Source: Oscillospiraceae bacterium (lineage in GTDB: Bacteria > Bacillota > Clostridia > Oscillospirales > Acutalibacteraceae). Taken from it: a stretch of DNA of 64,000 nucleotides. Positions within the stretch are counted from its first letter, which is position 1. Every line of letters starts with the position of its first letter. The notes beneath the pieces were generated by a model. It worked only from the letters and a program-made list of their open reading frames with translations. It was not told where the DNA came from and ran no database searches. Positions 26,397-33,936 of the stretch are shown piece after piece. The DNA lies in the NCBI GenBank assembly GCA_015066635.1, contig SVOA01000002.1, forward strand, positions 1 through 64,000, written 5' to 3'. The position numbers and the translations under genes are program-made.

Positions 26397-26433
26397 ATCA
26401 AAAAGACTATTATTTTTTAATGTTTTGCCCGTT

Positions 26434-27207
26434 TCAGTCAAGATCTTCCGGGTCTTTTTTATTATTTTTATCGTTCTTTTTGATTATCAGCGCAACCGCA
26501 ACACCTGCGGAAACTATGCCTATGAGAATTGCCGTCATTACGCCGATTTTAGTGTCCTTATTTTTAATTGAGCCGGCTTCGGCTTCGCCCGTAGTCAGCT
26601 CTGCCTCCTCTGAGGTTTCGCTGAAGGTTTCATCGGGAGCCACGGTCTGCATATATTCCGTTGTACTCTCGCCCGATTCTGCGGGAGGAGCATAGTTGTA
26701 GTTGTTTGCAATTTCCTGCTTTTCAACCTCGCTCTTTTCAACGGACTGCATATCGACGGTACCGCTGTCCTTGAATTCAAGCACGGAATTTTTCATACTT
26801 CCCGCAACGTTGGTATCGTCCTTTGCAAGTGCGTCAACAACCGCCAGTTTAAAGGAACCTCCGAGTTTGAGTACCTTAAATGTAAGGGTATAAACCGTAC
26901 CGCCTGCAACGACATCGGACGCAACGGCAACAAGATGGAAATTACCTGCTTCCTGAGTATTTATCTGTGCAAGCATAAGCGAGCCTTCCTTGCTGTCAAC
27001 ATACTCGAAGCACTCGGTATCGTATGTCAGAAATGAGTCAAAACCGGAAAGACCGGCGCCGACCTCAACGCTGATTTTAACCGTGTCGCCGACATTGACG
27101 CTCGCGGAATCGGTCTTTAAACTGCACTCATAACCCTCTGCGGCTGTCGGTAAAATCAGCGCAAAAAGCATAATCAGGCAAATGAACAAAGAAACTGTTT
27201 TTTTCAT
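26434..27207 (-). CDS. Cohesin-like membrane-anchored surface protein
   Basis: Protein of 257 residues. A signal peptide (about 1-22) precedes a cohesin-like domain at 25-145 (VNVGDTVKISVEVGAGLSGFDSFLTYDTECFEYVDS). An acidic Glu/Thr/Ser-rich linker follows, and then a C-terminal transmembrane helix and a charged cytoplasmic tail (KKNDKNNKKDPEDLD). Unlike the neighbouring paralogue it lacks a sortase motif and should stay in the membrane. It starts 4 bases after rqcH and has only a weak ribosome site, so it is probably expressed from the rqcH operon. Ligand unknown. Confidence 0.68.
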   Translation of the reverse strand: MKKTVSLFICLIMLFALILPTAAEGYECSLKTDSASVNVGDTVKISVEVGAGLSGFDSFLTYDTECFEYVDSKEGSLMLAQINTQEAGNFHLVAVASDVVAGGTVYTLTFKVLKLGGSFKLAVVDALAKDDTNVAGSMKNSVLEFKDSGTVDMQSVEKSEVEKQEIANNYNYAPPAESGESTTEYMQTVAPDETFSETSEEAELTTGEAEAGSIKNKDTKIGVMTAILIGIVSAGVAVALIIKKNDKNNKKDPEDLD

Positions 27208-27211
27208 ACTA

Positions 27212-28942
27212 TCACTCTTTCTCGGGATTTACATAAATTGTGTTGTATATATGGTAAATAACCTTGCCCGGTTTTGAATCAGGGGGCTTTTTAAGGTTTT
27301 TTACAAGCGTGTAATCTACAGGAATTTTCACATTTCCGTCGGCAGAGCTGAATCTTGCGGCTATCTTTGCCGCCTCCTCTATCGCCCTGTCGGTAATCTC
27401 GCGGTTATCGGAAATAATCAGGGTGTGCGAGCCGGCAAAGGACTGAACGTGCAGCCACATATCGTAATTCTTTGCCTGACGGAAGGTCAGCTTATCGTTC
27501 TGAGCGTTATTTCTGCCGACAAGCACCTTAAAGCCGTCGCTTGTGGTAAATTCATACGGCGCAAGAGTTTTGGGAAGCTTGATTTTTTCCTTGCTTCTGC
27601 GCCTTAAATAGCCGTTCTCGGAAAGCTCGGCCCGGATTTCTGCTATATCCTGCTCGGTGTCGGCTCTCGAAAGCTCGTCAAGTACCGAGTCAAGGTATTC
27701 GAGTTCGTCGCGCGAACCCGCAATAAGGTCGCCGAGCATTTTTTCGGCAGTAGCCGCCTTACGGTATTCCTTGTAATACTTCTGCGAATTCTGTACGGGA
27801 GTGAACGCGGGATTAACGGGAATTCTCACGACATTGTTGCTGTCATAGTAGTTCTCGATGTCATAGAATACGGAGCCCTTTTCAAGTCTGTAAAGATTGG
27901 AATTGATAAGTTCTGCGTAAATTCTGAGTTTTTCTCTGTCGGCACACTTCTCAAGTTCAGCGGTCTGAAGATTTATCTTTTTTGTAATTCTCTCCTTGGC
28001 GCTGCCGATTATTTTGAATAAATCTCCCGCGCGGTGCTTTATCCTCGCCGCTCTGTCCTTTTCCTCACAGAAGGCGTCAAGCAGCAGGGAAAAACTGTCA
28101 AAGCGCTTGATTTCAAAAGCATTACCGTATTGAGTAATGTCGGTAAACGAGAAGTCAACGGGCTGTCCGTCGCTGTCGTAAACCGCCTGAGGATCAGGCT
28201 CGGAATTGATAATCTGCTGTCTGATACCCGAAATCTCCGAGCCGAGTTTCAAAAGAACACCACCCGTAATTTCGTCTGTCGGAATATCGTCCCCTGCAGA
28301 ACGGTAAGCAAGCTCTCTGCAAACAACGGGAGAAACACCGAGAACCGATGACAGTATCGCGTCCGACAGTTTTTTGCCGTTTTTATGCCTTACGGTTTCC
28401 AGAATTTCTTCGTTACTGTTCGTAACAATATTGAGTTTATTCTGCTCCGGAGGAAGCAGATATTTGCCTTCGGGAAGCACCTCGCGATAGGTAGATTTTG
28501 TTTCATCAACACGCTTGACCGCATCAATTACCGTATCGTCGGCGTCGGTCAGAACTATATTGCTGCGCTGAGCCATTATCTCGATATAAAGCTTGAGCGT
28601 TTCCCTGTCGCCTATCTCGTTAGACGCGTCAAATACAAGCTCAAGAATTCTGTCCAGCGAAACCTGATTTATTTCTTTAAGCGTTGCCCCTACGAGTCTT
28701 TTGCGGAAGAGCATACAGAGCATCGGAGGTTTCTGAGGGTTTTCGTAACTGAGCTGAGTTATGTGAATTCTCGGAGAAATTGCCTGACACGACATATAAA
28801 GGCGAAATGCACCTGCCCGTGTTCTCATAAGAAACACAAGCTCGCATTTTGAAGGCTGATAGATTTTTTCAACCTTTGCGCCTGTAAGATTTTGAACTAA
28901 CTCGTCGCGTATAAAACTGAGAGTGATTCCGTCAAGTGCCAT
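27212..28942 (-). CDS. rqcH: Ribosome quality-control protein RqcH (NFACT family)
   Basis: NEMF/Rqc2 homologue of 576 residues, known in Bacillus to bind stalled 50S subunits and add alanine tails that mark nascent chains for degradation. The NFACT-N domain begins MALDGITLSFIRDEL and includes PRIHIT. A coiled-coil centre lies around 290-430. The C-terminal NFACT-R domain shows NYDMWLHVQSFAGSHTLI. Older names include fibronectin-binding protein FbpA. Its ATG directly follows the nif3-like stop (TAAATG), so the two are translationally coupled. Confidence 0.93.
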   Translation of the reverse strand: MALDGITLSFIRDELVQNLTGAKVEKIYQPSKCELVFLMRTRAGAFRLYMSCQAISPRIHITQLSYENPQKPPMLCMLFRKRLVGATLKEINQVSLDRILELVFDASNEIGDRETLKLYIEIMAQRSNIVLTDADDTVIDAVKRVDETKSTYREVLPEGKYLLPPEQNKLNIVTNSNEEILETVRHKNGKKLSDAILSSVLGVSPVVCRELAYRSAGDDIPTDEITGGVLLKLGSEISGIRQQIINSEPDPQAVYDSDGQPVDFSFTDITQYGNAFEIKRFDSFSLLLDAFCEEKDRAARIKHRAGDLFKIIGSAKERITKKINLQTAELEKCADREKLRIYAELINSNLYRLEKGSVFYDIENYYDSNNVVRIPVNPAFTPVQNSQKYYKEYRKAATAEKMLGDLIAGSRDELEYLDSVLDELSRADTEQDIAEIRAELSENGYLRRRSKEKIKLPKTLAPYEFTTSDGFKVLVGRNNAQNDKLTFRQAKNYDMWLHVQSFAGSHTLIISDNREITDRAIEEAAKIAARFSSADGNVKIPVDYTLVKNLKKPPDSKPGKVIYHIYNTIYVNPEKE

Positions 28943-29686
28943 TTATATATACTCTATCGGAGAGGCTCCGTCATAAAGGATAAAGCCTATGTCTCCGAAC
29001 CTTTCGCAAAGCCTTTGGTAAAGAGGCCTCATAGCAATTACTTCAGTATTGTAGTGTCCTGCCGTTATGAGTGCAGTTCCGCTTTTTGCCGCATCGAGAA
29101 ACTCGTGATATTTTGCCTCTCCGGTAACGAGAACATCTGCGCCTTCAAGTGAAGCGGGCGCAAGAAAATCCGCTCCCGCGCCTCCGCAAACGGCAACCGT
29201 CTTTATTCTTTTATCTTTAAGGCAGTATGAAACTCTTGCAGCAAGCCTTTCGGCAACAAGCCCTGCGAGTTCCTTTACTTCGGTACAGTCCGTTTCTCCG
29301 AGGGTAAACTCCCCGTCTTCAGATTTACGGATATTTTTAAGCGACAGCGTTTCGGCAAGTATGTCGTTTACTCCGCCGCGCGCAAAATCGTAACAGGTAT
29401 GAGCCGAAATAACGGAAATCCCGTTTTTTGCACATTTGTATGCAGTATTGTCATCCCGAAAATCGCTCTGAGGATTAAATATTACGGGGTGATGCGTAAT
29501 AATAAGACTGCACTTTTCCCTGACGGCAAGGTCTGTAACCCCGTCCGTACAGTCAAGAGCAACCACGGCCTTTTTAACCTCGGCGTCGCTGTCGCCGACA
29601 AGAAGTCCGCTGTTATCCCACTCCGCCTGACTCTCAAAAGGCGCAAAGGAATCTATGAAATTATAAATATCACTTACCTTCGGCAT
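28943..29686 (-). CDS. Nif3-like dinuclear metal-centre protein
   Basis: Protein of 247 residues of the Nif3/YqfO family (DUF34), known to form toroidal hexamers with two metals per subunit; its role is unsettled. Metal-ligand motifs are WDNSGLLVGD, ITHHPVIF and the C-terminal ITAGHYNTEVI. The CutA-like insertion found in long homologues is absent. ATG at 29686 has GGAGT 7 bases upstream and is preferred over the TTG two codons earlier. It overlaps the end of trmK by 17 bases, a pairing conserved in Bacillota. Confidence 0.92.
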   Translation of the reverse strand: MPKVSDIYNFIDSFAPFESQAEWDNSGLLVGDSDAEVKKAVVALDCTDGVTDLAVREKCSLIITHHPVIFNPQSDFRDDNTAYKCAKNGISVISAHTCYDFARGGVNDILAETLSLKNIRKSEDGEFTLGETDCTEVKELAGLVAERLAARVSYCLKDKRIKTVAVCGGAGADFLAPASLEGADVLVTGEAKYHEFLDAAKSGTALITAGHYNTEVIAMRPLYQRLCERFGDIGFILYDGASPIEYI

Positions 29687-30329
29687 TTTCAATACTCCTT
29701 AGGATTTCGAGAGTTACCTCGTCTCCCGTACCCTCGTACTTGTGTAAAAGACTCTTTTTGATTCGGTCAAGGAACTCAACCTCGCTTAATCCCCTGCGTC
29801 CTATAAGGTCGCCGGTATAGTACCAGTATGTCGGCTTGTGGCTGACCTTGCCTATGTATCTCGCCGAGAGTATCAGGTAAACATGTTTCCCTTCGGAAGC
29901 TACGACCTCTCTGTCGATTTCAAAGCCGTTCTGATTAAGGGTAAATCTGACATCCTCAAAATGAGTCATGGGCTGAATTACAAGATGATACTTTTTATTC
30001 TGAAGCCACGGCGTCTTATTGAGCATCTCTGCTATCATAAGTCCTCCGAGCCCCGCTATAACAATTTCTGTTCCGTCGTTTTCGTTAATATTCTCAAAAC
30101 CGTCCGAAAGGCGCAGTTCAATTCTGTCCTCCAGATTTTCCTGCTTAACGGTATTTTCCGCATTTTTCAGAGGGTTTTCGTTGATGTCGGACGCAACAGC
30201 CCGTTTTATTCTGTTTTCCGCAATAAGATACGCAGGCAGATACGCGTGGTCGGTGCCTATGTCGATAAGACCCTCGCAATTCTCCGTCAAATCTGCCACG
30301 CACTGAAGTCTGGGTGTAAGTTTAATCAT
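29670..30329 (-). CDS. trmK: tRNA (adenine(22)-N(1))-methyltransferase TrmK
   Basis: SAM-dependent methyltransferase of 219 residues that methylates A22 in the D-loop region of tRNA. The SAM-binding region is seen in LIDIGTDHAYLPAYLI (about residues 19-34) and the family motif in IVIAGLGGLMI. It lies downstream of the DUF1858 gene and its terminator, and overlaps the Nif3-like gene. In Bacillus the same pair follows sigA; here rpoD is about 27 kb away. Confidence 0.92.
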   Translation of the reverse strand: MIKLTPRLQCVADLTENCEGLIDIGTDHAYLPAYLIAENRIKRAVASDINENPLKNAENTVKQENLEDRIELRLSDGFENINENDGTEIVIAGLGGLMIAEMLNKTPWLQNKKYHLVIQPMTHFEDVRFTLNQNGFEIDREVVASEGKHVYLILSARYIGKVSHKPTYWYYTGDLIGRRGLSEVEFLDRIKKSLLHKYEGTGDEVTLEILRSIENAEGK

Positions 30330-30336
30330 AATATAA

Positions 30337-30359
30337 AAATGCAGGGCATATTGCCCTGC
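30337..30359 (-). terminator. Terminator after the DUF1858 gene
   Basis: GCAGGGCA (30341-30348) pairs with TGCCCTGC (30352-30359), with an A/T-rich tail on the minus strand. It lies 8 bases before the trmK start, so some read-through is likely. Confidence 0.7.
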
Positions 30360-30365
30360 TCCTTT

Positions 30366-30566
30366 TTATTTTGCAAGGAATTCGTTTATTCTTTTAACAA
30401 GCTCGTCTGCGTCAACTCCGTGAACTGCACAAGCTTCCTCAACCGTTTCGCCTCTCGAAGCGGGACATCCTAAGCAGTGCATACCCATCTCAAGAAAGAA
30501 GGGCGCTGTTTCTCTGTTGGCGTCAAGGATGTCGCCTACTGTCATATCCTTTGTAATCTGTGTCAT
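30366..30566 (-). CDS. DUF1858 domain protein
   Basis: Small protein of 66 residues consisting of one DUF1858 domain (VGDILDANRETAPFFLEMGMHCLGCPASRGETVEEAC), with the conserved CxxC of the family. Members resemble the N-terminal region of hybrid-cluster-associated proteins, and a redox role is suspected but unproven. ATG start with AAAGGAGA upstream. It follows the glycosyltransferase by 13 bases and probably shares its transcript. Confidence 0.88.
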   Translation of the reverse strand: MTQITKDMTVGDILDANRETAPFFLEMGMHCLGCPASRGETVEEACAVHGVDADELVKRINEFLAK

Positions 30567-30579
30567 TTTAATTTCTCCT

Positions 30580-31530
30580 TTACTGCCCTTTTATGTCGGG
30601 CGTGATATTTGTTTCATTGATAAGATAATCGGGTCTGTTTTTGACCTCCATATACATTCTGGCTATATACTCTCCCGTTATTCCCAGGGAAATAAGTACA
30701 AGTCCGCCGACTATGAGAATCGCGCAGATAATTGACGGATAGCCCTTGACGTCGGGACCGAAGCACAACGTCTTGATTATCGTGTAAAGCGCATAGATAA
30801 ATCCAAGAAGGCTTGTACAGGTGCCGATAATAAGAGAGAGTTTAAGCGGTGCCGTGGAGAAGCCGATTATACCGTCAACGGCGTACGAAAACAGTTTCCA
30901 GAAGGACCACTTTGTCGTGCCTGCAACTCTCTCACGGTTTTCGTGCTCAAACCATTTTGTCTTATAGCCCACCCATGAGAAGATGCCCTTTGAAAAGCGG
31001 TTATACTCGGGCATGGAAACTATGGCGTTTACCACCTTGCGGTTCATAATTCTGTAATCCTGAGCGCCTTCCTCTATATTGGCGTCGGAAATTTTATTTA
31101 TCAGTTTGTAGAAGGAACGGGAAAAAGCGCTCTTGATTTTTGCCTCTCCCCTGCGGTCAATTCGTCTTGCGGCGGCTATGTCATAGCCCTCGTCGGTTAC
31201 AGCTCTGAACATCTCGGGAATTAGCTCGGGCGAGTGCTGAAGGTCGGCGTCTATAATGCCGACATAATCCGCAGACGACATGCGCATACCCGCAAGCATT
31301 GCAGCCTCCTTACCGAAATTGCGCGAGAAAGAAATGTACTTGATTCTTGCGTCCTTTTCGGCGAAGCTTCTGATGACCTCAAGAGTTTTATCGCGGCTGC
31401 CGTCATCGACAAAGATAAATGAAGACTCGCACCCGTCAATTCTCTCAAGTATGGGAACGACGGTGTCCAGAAAATACGGCAAAGCCTGCTCCTCGTTATA
31501 GCAGGGTACTATAAGCTCAAAACTTTTCAT
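30580..31530 (-). CDS. Polyprenyl-phosphate glycosyltransferase (GT2, DPM1/GtrB-like)
   Basis: Family 2 glycosyltransferase of 316 residues. The catalytic domain has VPCYNEEQALPYF at the start, FVDDGSRDKTLE and IDADLQHSPELI (DxD-type metal site near residue 90). Two C-terminal transmembrane helices (SLIIGTCTSLLGFIY and ICAILIVGGLVLISLG) fit the GtrB/YkcC class, which loads a sugar on undecaprenyl phosphate for wall or surface glycosylation. I chose ATG at 31530 (GGAGTGACG upstream) over the frame opening at 31569. It has its own promoter at 31561-31589. Confidence 0.9.
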   Translation of the reverse strand: MKSFELIVPCYNEEQALPYFLDTVVPILERIDGCESSFIFVDDGSRDKTLEVIRSFAEKDARIKYISFSRNFGKEAAMLAGMRMSSADYVGIIDADLQHSPELIPEMFRAVTDEGYDIAAARRIDRRGEAKIKSAFSRSFYKLINKISDANIEEGAQDYRIMNRKVVNAIVSMPEYNRFSKGIFSWVGYKTKWFEHENRERVAGTTKWSFWKLFSYAVDGIIGFSTAPLKLSLIIGTCTSLLGFIYALYTIIKTLCFGPDVKGYPSIICAILIVGGLVLISLGITGEYIARMYMEVKNRPDYLINETNITPDIKGQ

Positions 31531-31560
31531 CGTCGTCACTCCTTTTTTTGCTGATATTTT

Positions 31561-31589
31561 ATTATACAATTAAAATAAATATATTTCAA
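31561..31589 (-). promoter_or_regulatory. Promoter of the glycosyltransferase gene
   Basis: Minus strand TTGAAA (31584-31589), 17-base spacer, TATAAT (31561-31566). Confidence 0.7.
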
Positions 31590-31609
31590 GTACCGAGTAA
31601 CATATTAAA

Positions 31610-31638
31610 TAAAATAGCCCTCCCTTTAAAGGGAAGGC
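31610..31638 (-). terminator. Probable terminator after the lipoprotein gene
   Basis: On the minus strand GCCTTCCCTTT and AAAGGGAGGGC form an imperfect stem followed by TATTTTATTT. Confidence 0.6.
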
Positions 31639-31647
31639 ATCTGTTAT

Positions 31648-32286
31648 TTAAAAGTGTTCTTCATACACCATTGTTTTTTTCAGGTTGTCAAGTCTCGGTA
31701 TCATCTCATCCTCGGCAAGCTTGTAAGCGGTCATACCTGCAACCTTGTTAATTGTTTTGTTGTCGCTGAAGCCCGTAACATCGGAGCCGTCCTTATTTGA
31801 CCTCTTGATGCTGCCCGAATCTGCAACGTCATAGAAATAAACAAGGTGGTCCGCGGTGGTAATGAGTCTGCCCGAGGAATCACGGCTGCCGTCAAACTGA
31901 AGTACGGACGCACCGGGATACTGCGCGTTTACCTTGATAAGCGCAATAAAGTTATTCGGGTCCTGTCCGAATTTGTCTGCCGCCATACGGATATATTTAT
32001 TATTCGGATTCTCGGAATAATAGGTTAATACCCCGTTATACTCGGTTGAAGAAACATTTTGCGAGCCGCCCTGAGATGTCGTGGCAACAAACTGAGCATT
32101 AGTCTGGTCGGACTGATTCATTGCTCCCGAGGTAACCGTTTCCTGACTGTCGGGATAGGTATATATAATTGTCGTGGACGTAACCGTTTCGGTTTCGGTA
32201 ACCTCCGTATTCTTATTCTGTTTACTGCACGCCGCAAAAATCACAAGGAACGCCGCGCAGATTATCACGGGTAAATATTTCTTCAT
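31648..32286 (-). CDS. Lipoprotein of unknown function
   Basis: Predicted lipoprotein of 212 residues. Its signal sequence ends with the lipobox FAAC (Cys near residue 19), so it should be lipid-anchored outside the membrane. A Thr/Ser/Gln-rich stretch (about 25-75) precedes a compact domain at 80-212 that I do not recognise. ATG at 32286 has AGGAGTT upstream and replaces the longer frame to 32316. It lies 77 bases after the 50-residue peptide gene, and only a hairpin without a good T run separates them, so the two may form one unit. No function can be assigned. Confidence 0.7.
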   Translation of the reverse strand: MKKYLPVIICAAFLVIFAACSKQNKNTEVTETETVTSTTIIYTYPDSQETVTSGAMNQSDQTNAQFVATTSQGGSQNVSSTEYNGVLTYYSENPNNKYIRMAADKFGQDPNNFIALIKVNAQYPGASVLQFDGSRDSSGRLITTADHLVYFYDVADSGSIKRSNKDGSDVTGFSDNKTINKVAGMTAYKLAEDEMIPRLDNLKKTMVYEEHF

Positions 32287-32316
32287 TATAACTCCTCGAA
32301 GCCTCATAAACGGCAA

Positions 32317-32341
32317 GGAAGCATACCGTAAGTATGCTTCC
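32317..32341. other. 10-bp hairpin between the peptide and lipoprotein genes
   Basis: GGAAGCATAC (32317-32326) and GTATGCTTCC (32332-32341) pair perfectly around CGTAA. On the minus strand it is followed by TTGCCGTTT, too poor in T for an efficient terminator. It may be a partial terminator or an mRNA-stabilising stem. Confidence 0.6.
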
Positions 32342-32363
32342 CGAATTTAAACTTCTTTAATAA

Positions 32364-32516
32364 TCAGCCGATAATACCACCAAGTAAGCCGGTGATTGTG
32401 CTAATGATTGAACCAATGTCAAAGCTGCCGCCGCCTTCACCGCCGCCGATAAGGCCTGTGATTGTCTCGATAACGGGCTGAAGAATGCCTGTGATTGTGC
32501 CGATAATATCACCCAT
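32364..32516 (-). CDS. 50-residue anionic hydrophobic Gly-rich peptide
   Basis: Short gene supported by a strong promoter (32553-32581) and by GGAGGCGG 6 bases before the ATG at 32516. The peptide is two related hydrophobic segments, ISTITGLLGGIIG-like at both ends (IGTITGIL, IETITGLIGG), joined by a GGGEGGGS hinge. It contains four acidic residues and no Lys, Arg or His. It has no classical signal peptide. Size, repeats and amphipathic pattern recall staphylococcal beta-type phenol-soluble modulins or small membrane-active peptides, but I see no specific homology. The longer frame to 32636 runs through the promoter and is rejected. Confidence 0.65.
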   Translation of the reverse strand: MGDIIGTITGILQPVIETITGLIGGGEGGGSFDIGSIISTITGLLGGIIG

Positions 32517-32552
32517 GGGGTTCCGCCTCCTTTTTGATTTATCTTCAACTAT

Positions 32553-32581
32553 ATGATAAGCATTTTTCAAATAATTGTCAA
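32553..32581 (-). promoter_or_regulatory. Promoter of the 50-residue peptide gene
   Basis: Minus strand TTGACA (32576-32581), 17-base spacer, TATCAT (32553-32558). It lies directly behind the rplL terminator. Confidence 0.72.
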
Positions 32582-32591
32582 GTATTTTTTT

Positions 32592-32628
32592 AAAAAAATT
32601 TCCCGTTCTTTTCACGGAACGGGAAATT
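32592..32628 (-). terminator. Terminator after rplL
   Basis: AATTTCCCGTTC (32597-32608) pairs with GAACGGGAAATT (32617-32628), followed on the minus strand by T7. It closes the ribosomal protein operon. Confidence 0.9.
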
Positions 32629-32644
32629 ATACGCAATAATTAAA

Positions 32645-33025
32645 TTACTTAAGAGTAACTTTAGCGCCGACTTCTTCGAGCTTAGCCTTTGCAGCGTCAG
32701 CGTCATCCTTGGAAGCCTGCTCCTTGATTACCTTAGGAGCGCCGTCAACAAGAGCCTTTGCCTCAGCAAGACCGAGACCTGTGATTTCACGAACAGCCTT
32801 GATAACCTTAATCTTCTCAGCGCCGACTTCTGTAAGTTCAACGTCGAATTCTGTCTTTTCATCGGCCGCTGCTGCTGCGCCGCCTGCTGCGGGAGCTGCT
32901 ACTGCAACTGCTGCTGCAGCTGATACGCCGAATTCATCTTCTACTGCGTGTACGAGTTCTGAAAGTTCAAGAACTGAAAGAGCTTTGATTTCTTCAATCA
33001 TTGCTGCAATTTTCTCTGATGCCAT
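32645..33025 (-). CDS. rplL: Ribosomal protein L7/L12
   Basis: Stalk protein of 126 residues that recruits translation factors to the ribosome. The N-terminal dimerisation helix region ([20 protein letters not shown]) is followed by an Ala/Gly hinge. The C-terminal domain has [27 protein letters not shown] at 33025 has GGAGG upstream; the frame to 33055 is not needed. It lies 40 bases after rplJ, and its terminator is followed by unrelated genes instead of rpoB. Confidence 0.97.
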   Translation of the reverse strand: MASEKIAAMIEEIKALSVLELSELVHAVEDEFGVSAAAAVAVAAPAAGGAAAAADEKTEFDVELTEVGAEKIKVIKAVREITGLGLAEAKALVDGAPKVIKEQASKDDADAAKAKLEEVGAKVTLK

Positions 33026-33065
33026 TTTATTTTCCTCCAAATTTGTAAATTTCAAAAATTAAATA

Positions 33066-33734
33066 TTACTCAGCAGGGGTTTCCTCTGCCGGTGCTTCTG
33101 CTGTCTCCTCTGCAGGAGCTTCAGCTGTTTCCTCTGCGGGAGCTTCAGCTGCTTCCTCTGCCGGAGCTTCTGCTGCTTCCTCTGCAGGTGCCTCAGCTGC
33201 TTCCTCTGCAGGAGCTTCCTCCTTAGCCTCGGGGACTTCCTCGCCGCTCTTGTCAACAATAGCCTGTATTACACGGGCAAATGCTGCAATAGGCGCATTG
33301 AAAGCGTTGCATACAGTAGCAAGCAATACTTCTCTTGTGGGAAGCTTTGCAAGACTCTGAAGCTTGTCGAGGTCTATAACTTCCTCATCAATGAAGCCGC
33401 CCTTGATGCTGAAATTCTTGTTTTTCTCAGCGAAGGTGTTGAGAATTCTTGCTGCTGCCGTGTAGTCATCATCAGATGTGGCAATAGCAGTTGTTCCCTC
33501 AAGAACACCTTCCAGTTCTGAAAGAGAAGTGCCGTCAATAGCAAGTCTGATAAGAGTATTCTTTGTAACGGTGTAGTTTACACCTGCTTCACGAAGCTCC
33601 TTACGGAGTGCTGTATCGTCAGCAACGTTGATACCCTTGTAATCTACGATTACACCTGCGCAGGCGTTGTTAAATCTCTCTTTAAGCTCTGCAACCTGCT
33701 GCTTCTTGATTTCTAAAACTTTCTCGCTTGGCAA
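33066..33734 (-). CDS. rplJ: Ribosomal protein L10 with a long repeat tail
   Basis: L10 anchors the L7/L12 stalk. The first 170 residues are ordinary L10 (KVLEIKKQQVAELKERF, AGVIVDYKGINVADDTALRKELR, NTLIRLAIDGTSL). The last 50 residues are six copies of an EAPAEEAA-type octapeptide, lengthening the protein to 222 residues against the usual 165-175. The start appears to be TTG at 33734 with GGAGGTG 7 bases upstream. Expression is probably controlled by the L10 leader and attenuator just upstream. The tail is acidic and should be disordered. Confidence 0.93.
   Translation of the reverse strand: MPSEKVLEIKKQQVAELKERFNNACAGVIVDYKGINVADDTALRKELREAGVNYTVTKNTLIRLAIDGTSLSELEGVLEGTTAIATSDDDYTAAARILNTFAEKNKNFSIKGGFIDEEVIDLDKLQSLAKLPTREVLLATVCNAFNAPIAAFARVIQAIVDKSGEEVPEAKEEAPAEEAAEAPAEEAAEAPAEEAAEAPAEETAEAPAEETAEAPAEETPAE
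33069..33215. repeat. 24-bp tandem repeat in rplJ
   Basis: About six degenerate 24-bp units encode EAPAEEAA/EAPAEETA. The unit is in frame, so expansion or contraction keeps the gene open. Confidence 0.88.
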
Positions 33735-33774
33735 ACGAATTCACCTCCTATAAAATGATACGCTTGTACAGTGA

Positions 33775-33808
33775 GAAAAAAGCCTTTTCCGTCAAAGACA
33801 GAAAAGGC
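33775..33808 (-). terminator. Attenuator/terminator in the rplJL leader
   Basis: GCCTTTTC (33782-33789) pairs with GAAAAGGC (33801-33808), followed on the minus strand by T6. It lies between the L10 leader structure and rplJ, suggesting attenuation of rplJL relative to rplKA. Confidence 0.75.
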
Positions 33809-33831
33809 ATAAAAACTTTTAATTTAAGTTC

Positions 33832-33900
33832 CTTTTCCTCGGCAGGCAGATAAAATCTTTACGCTGATATCAGCACCTGCTGTCTTCGGCAAGCGAAATG
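33832..33900 (-). promoter_or_regulatory. L10 (rplJ) leader RNA
   Basis: On the minus strand the region contains GCCGAAGACAGCAGGTGC and later CTGCCTGCCGAGG, the conserved halves of the L10 leader that binds the L10(L12)4 complex and represses rplJL. The position, between rplA and rplJ, is standard. Confidence 0.82.
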
Positions 33901-33936
33901 TATTTTAACATACCCTTACGGGTTTGTCAAGTGCAA

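Noticed and set aside
32517-32636. 40-residue N-terminal extension of the 50-residue peptide
   Set aside because: The stretch contains the -35, -10 and ribosome site of the peptide gene, and part of the rplL terminator.
33069-33215. CRISPR-like repeat array
   Set aside because: The 24-bp repeats are contiguous, without spacers, and are in frame within rplJ.
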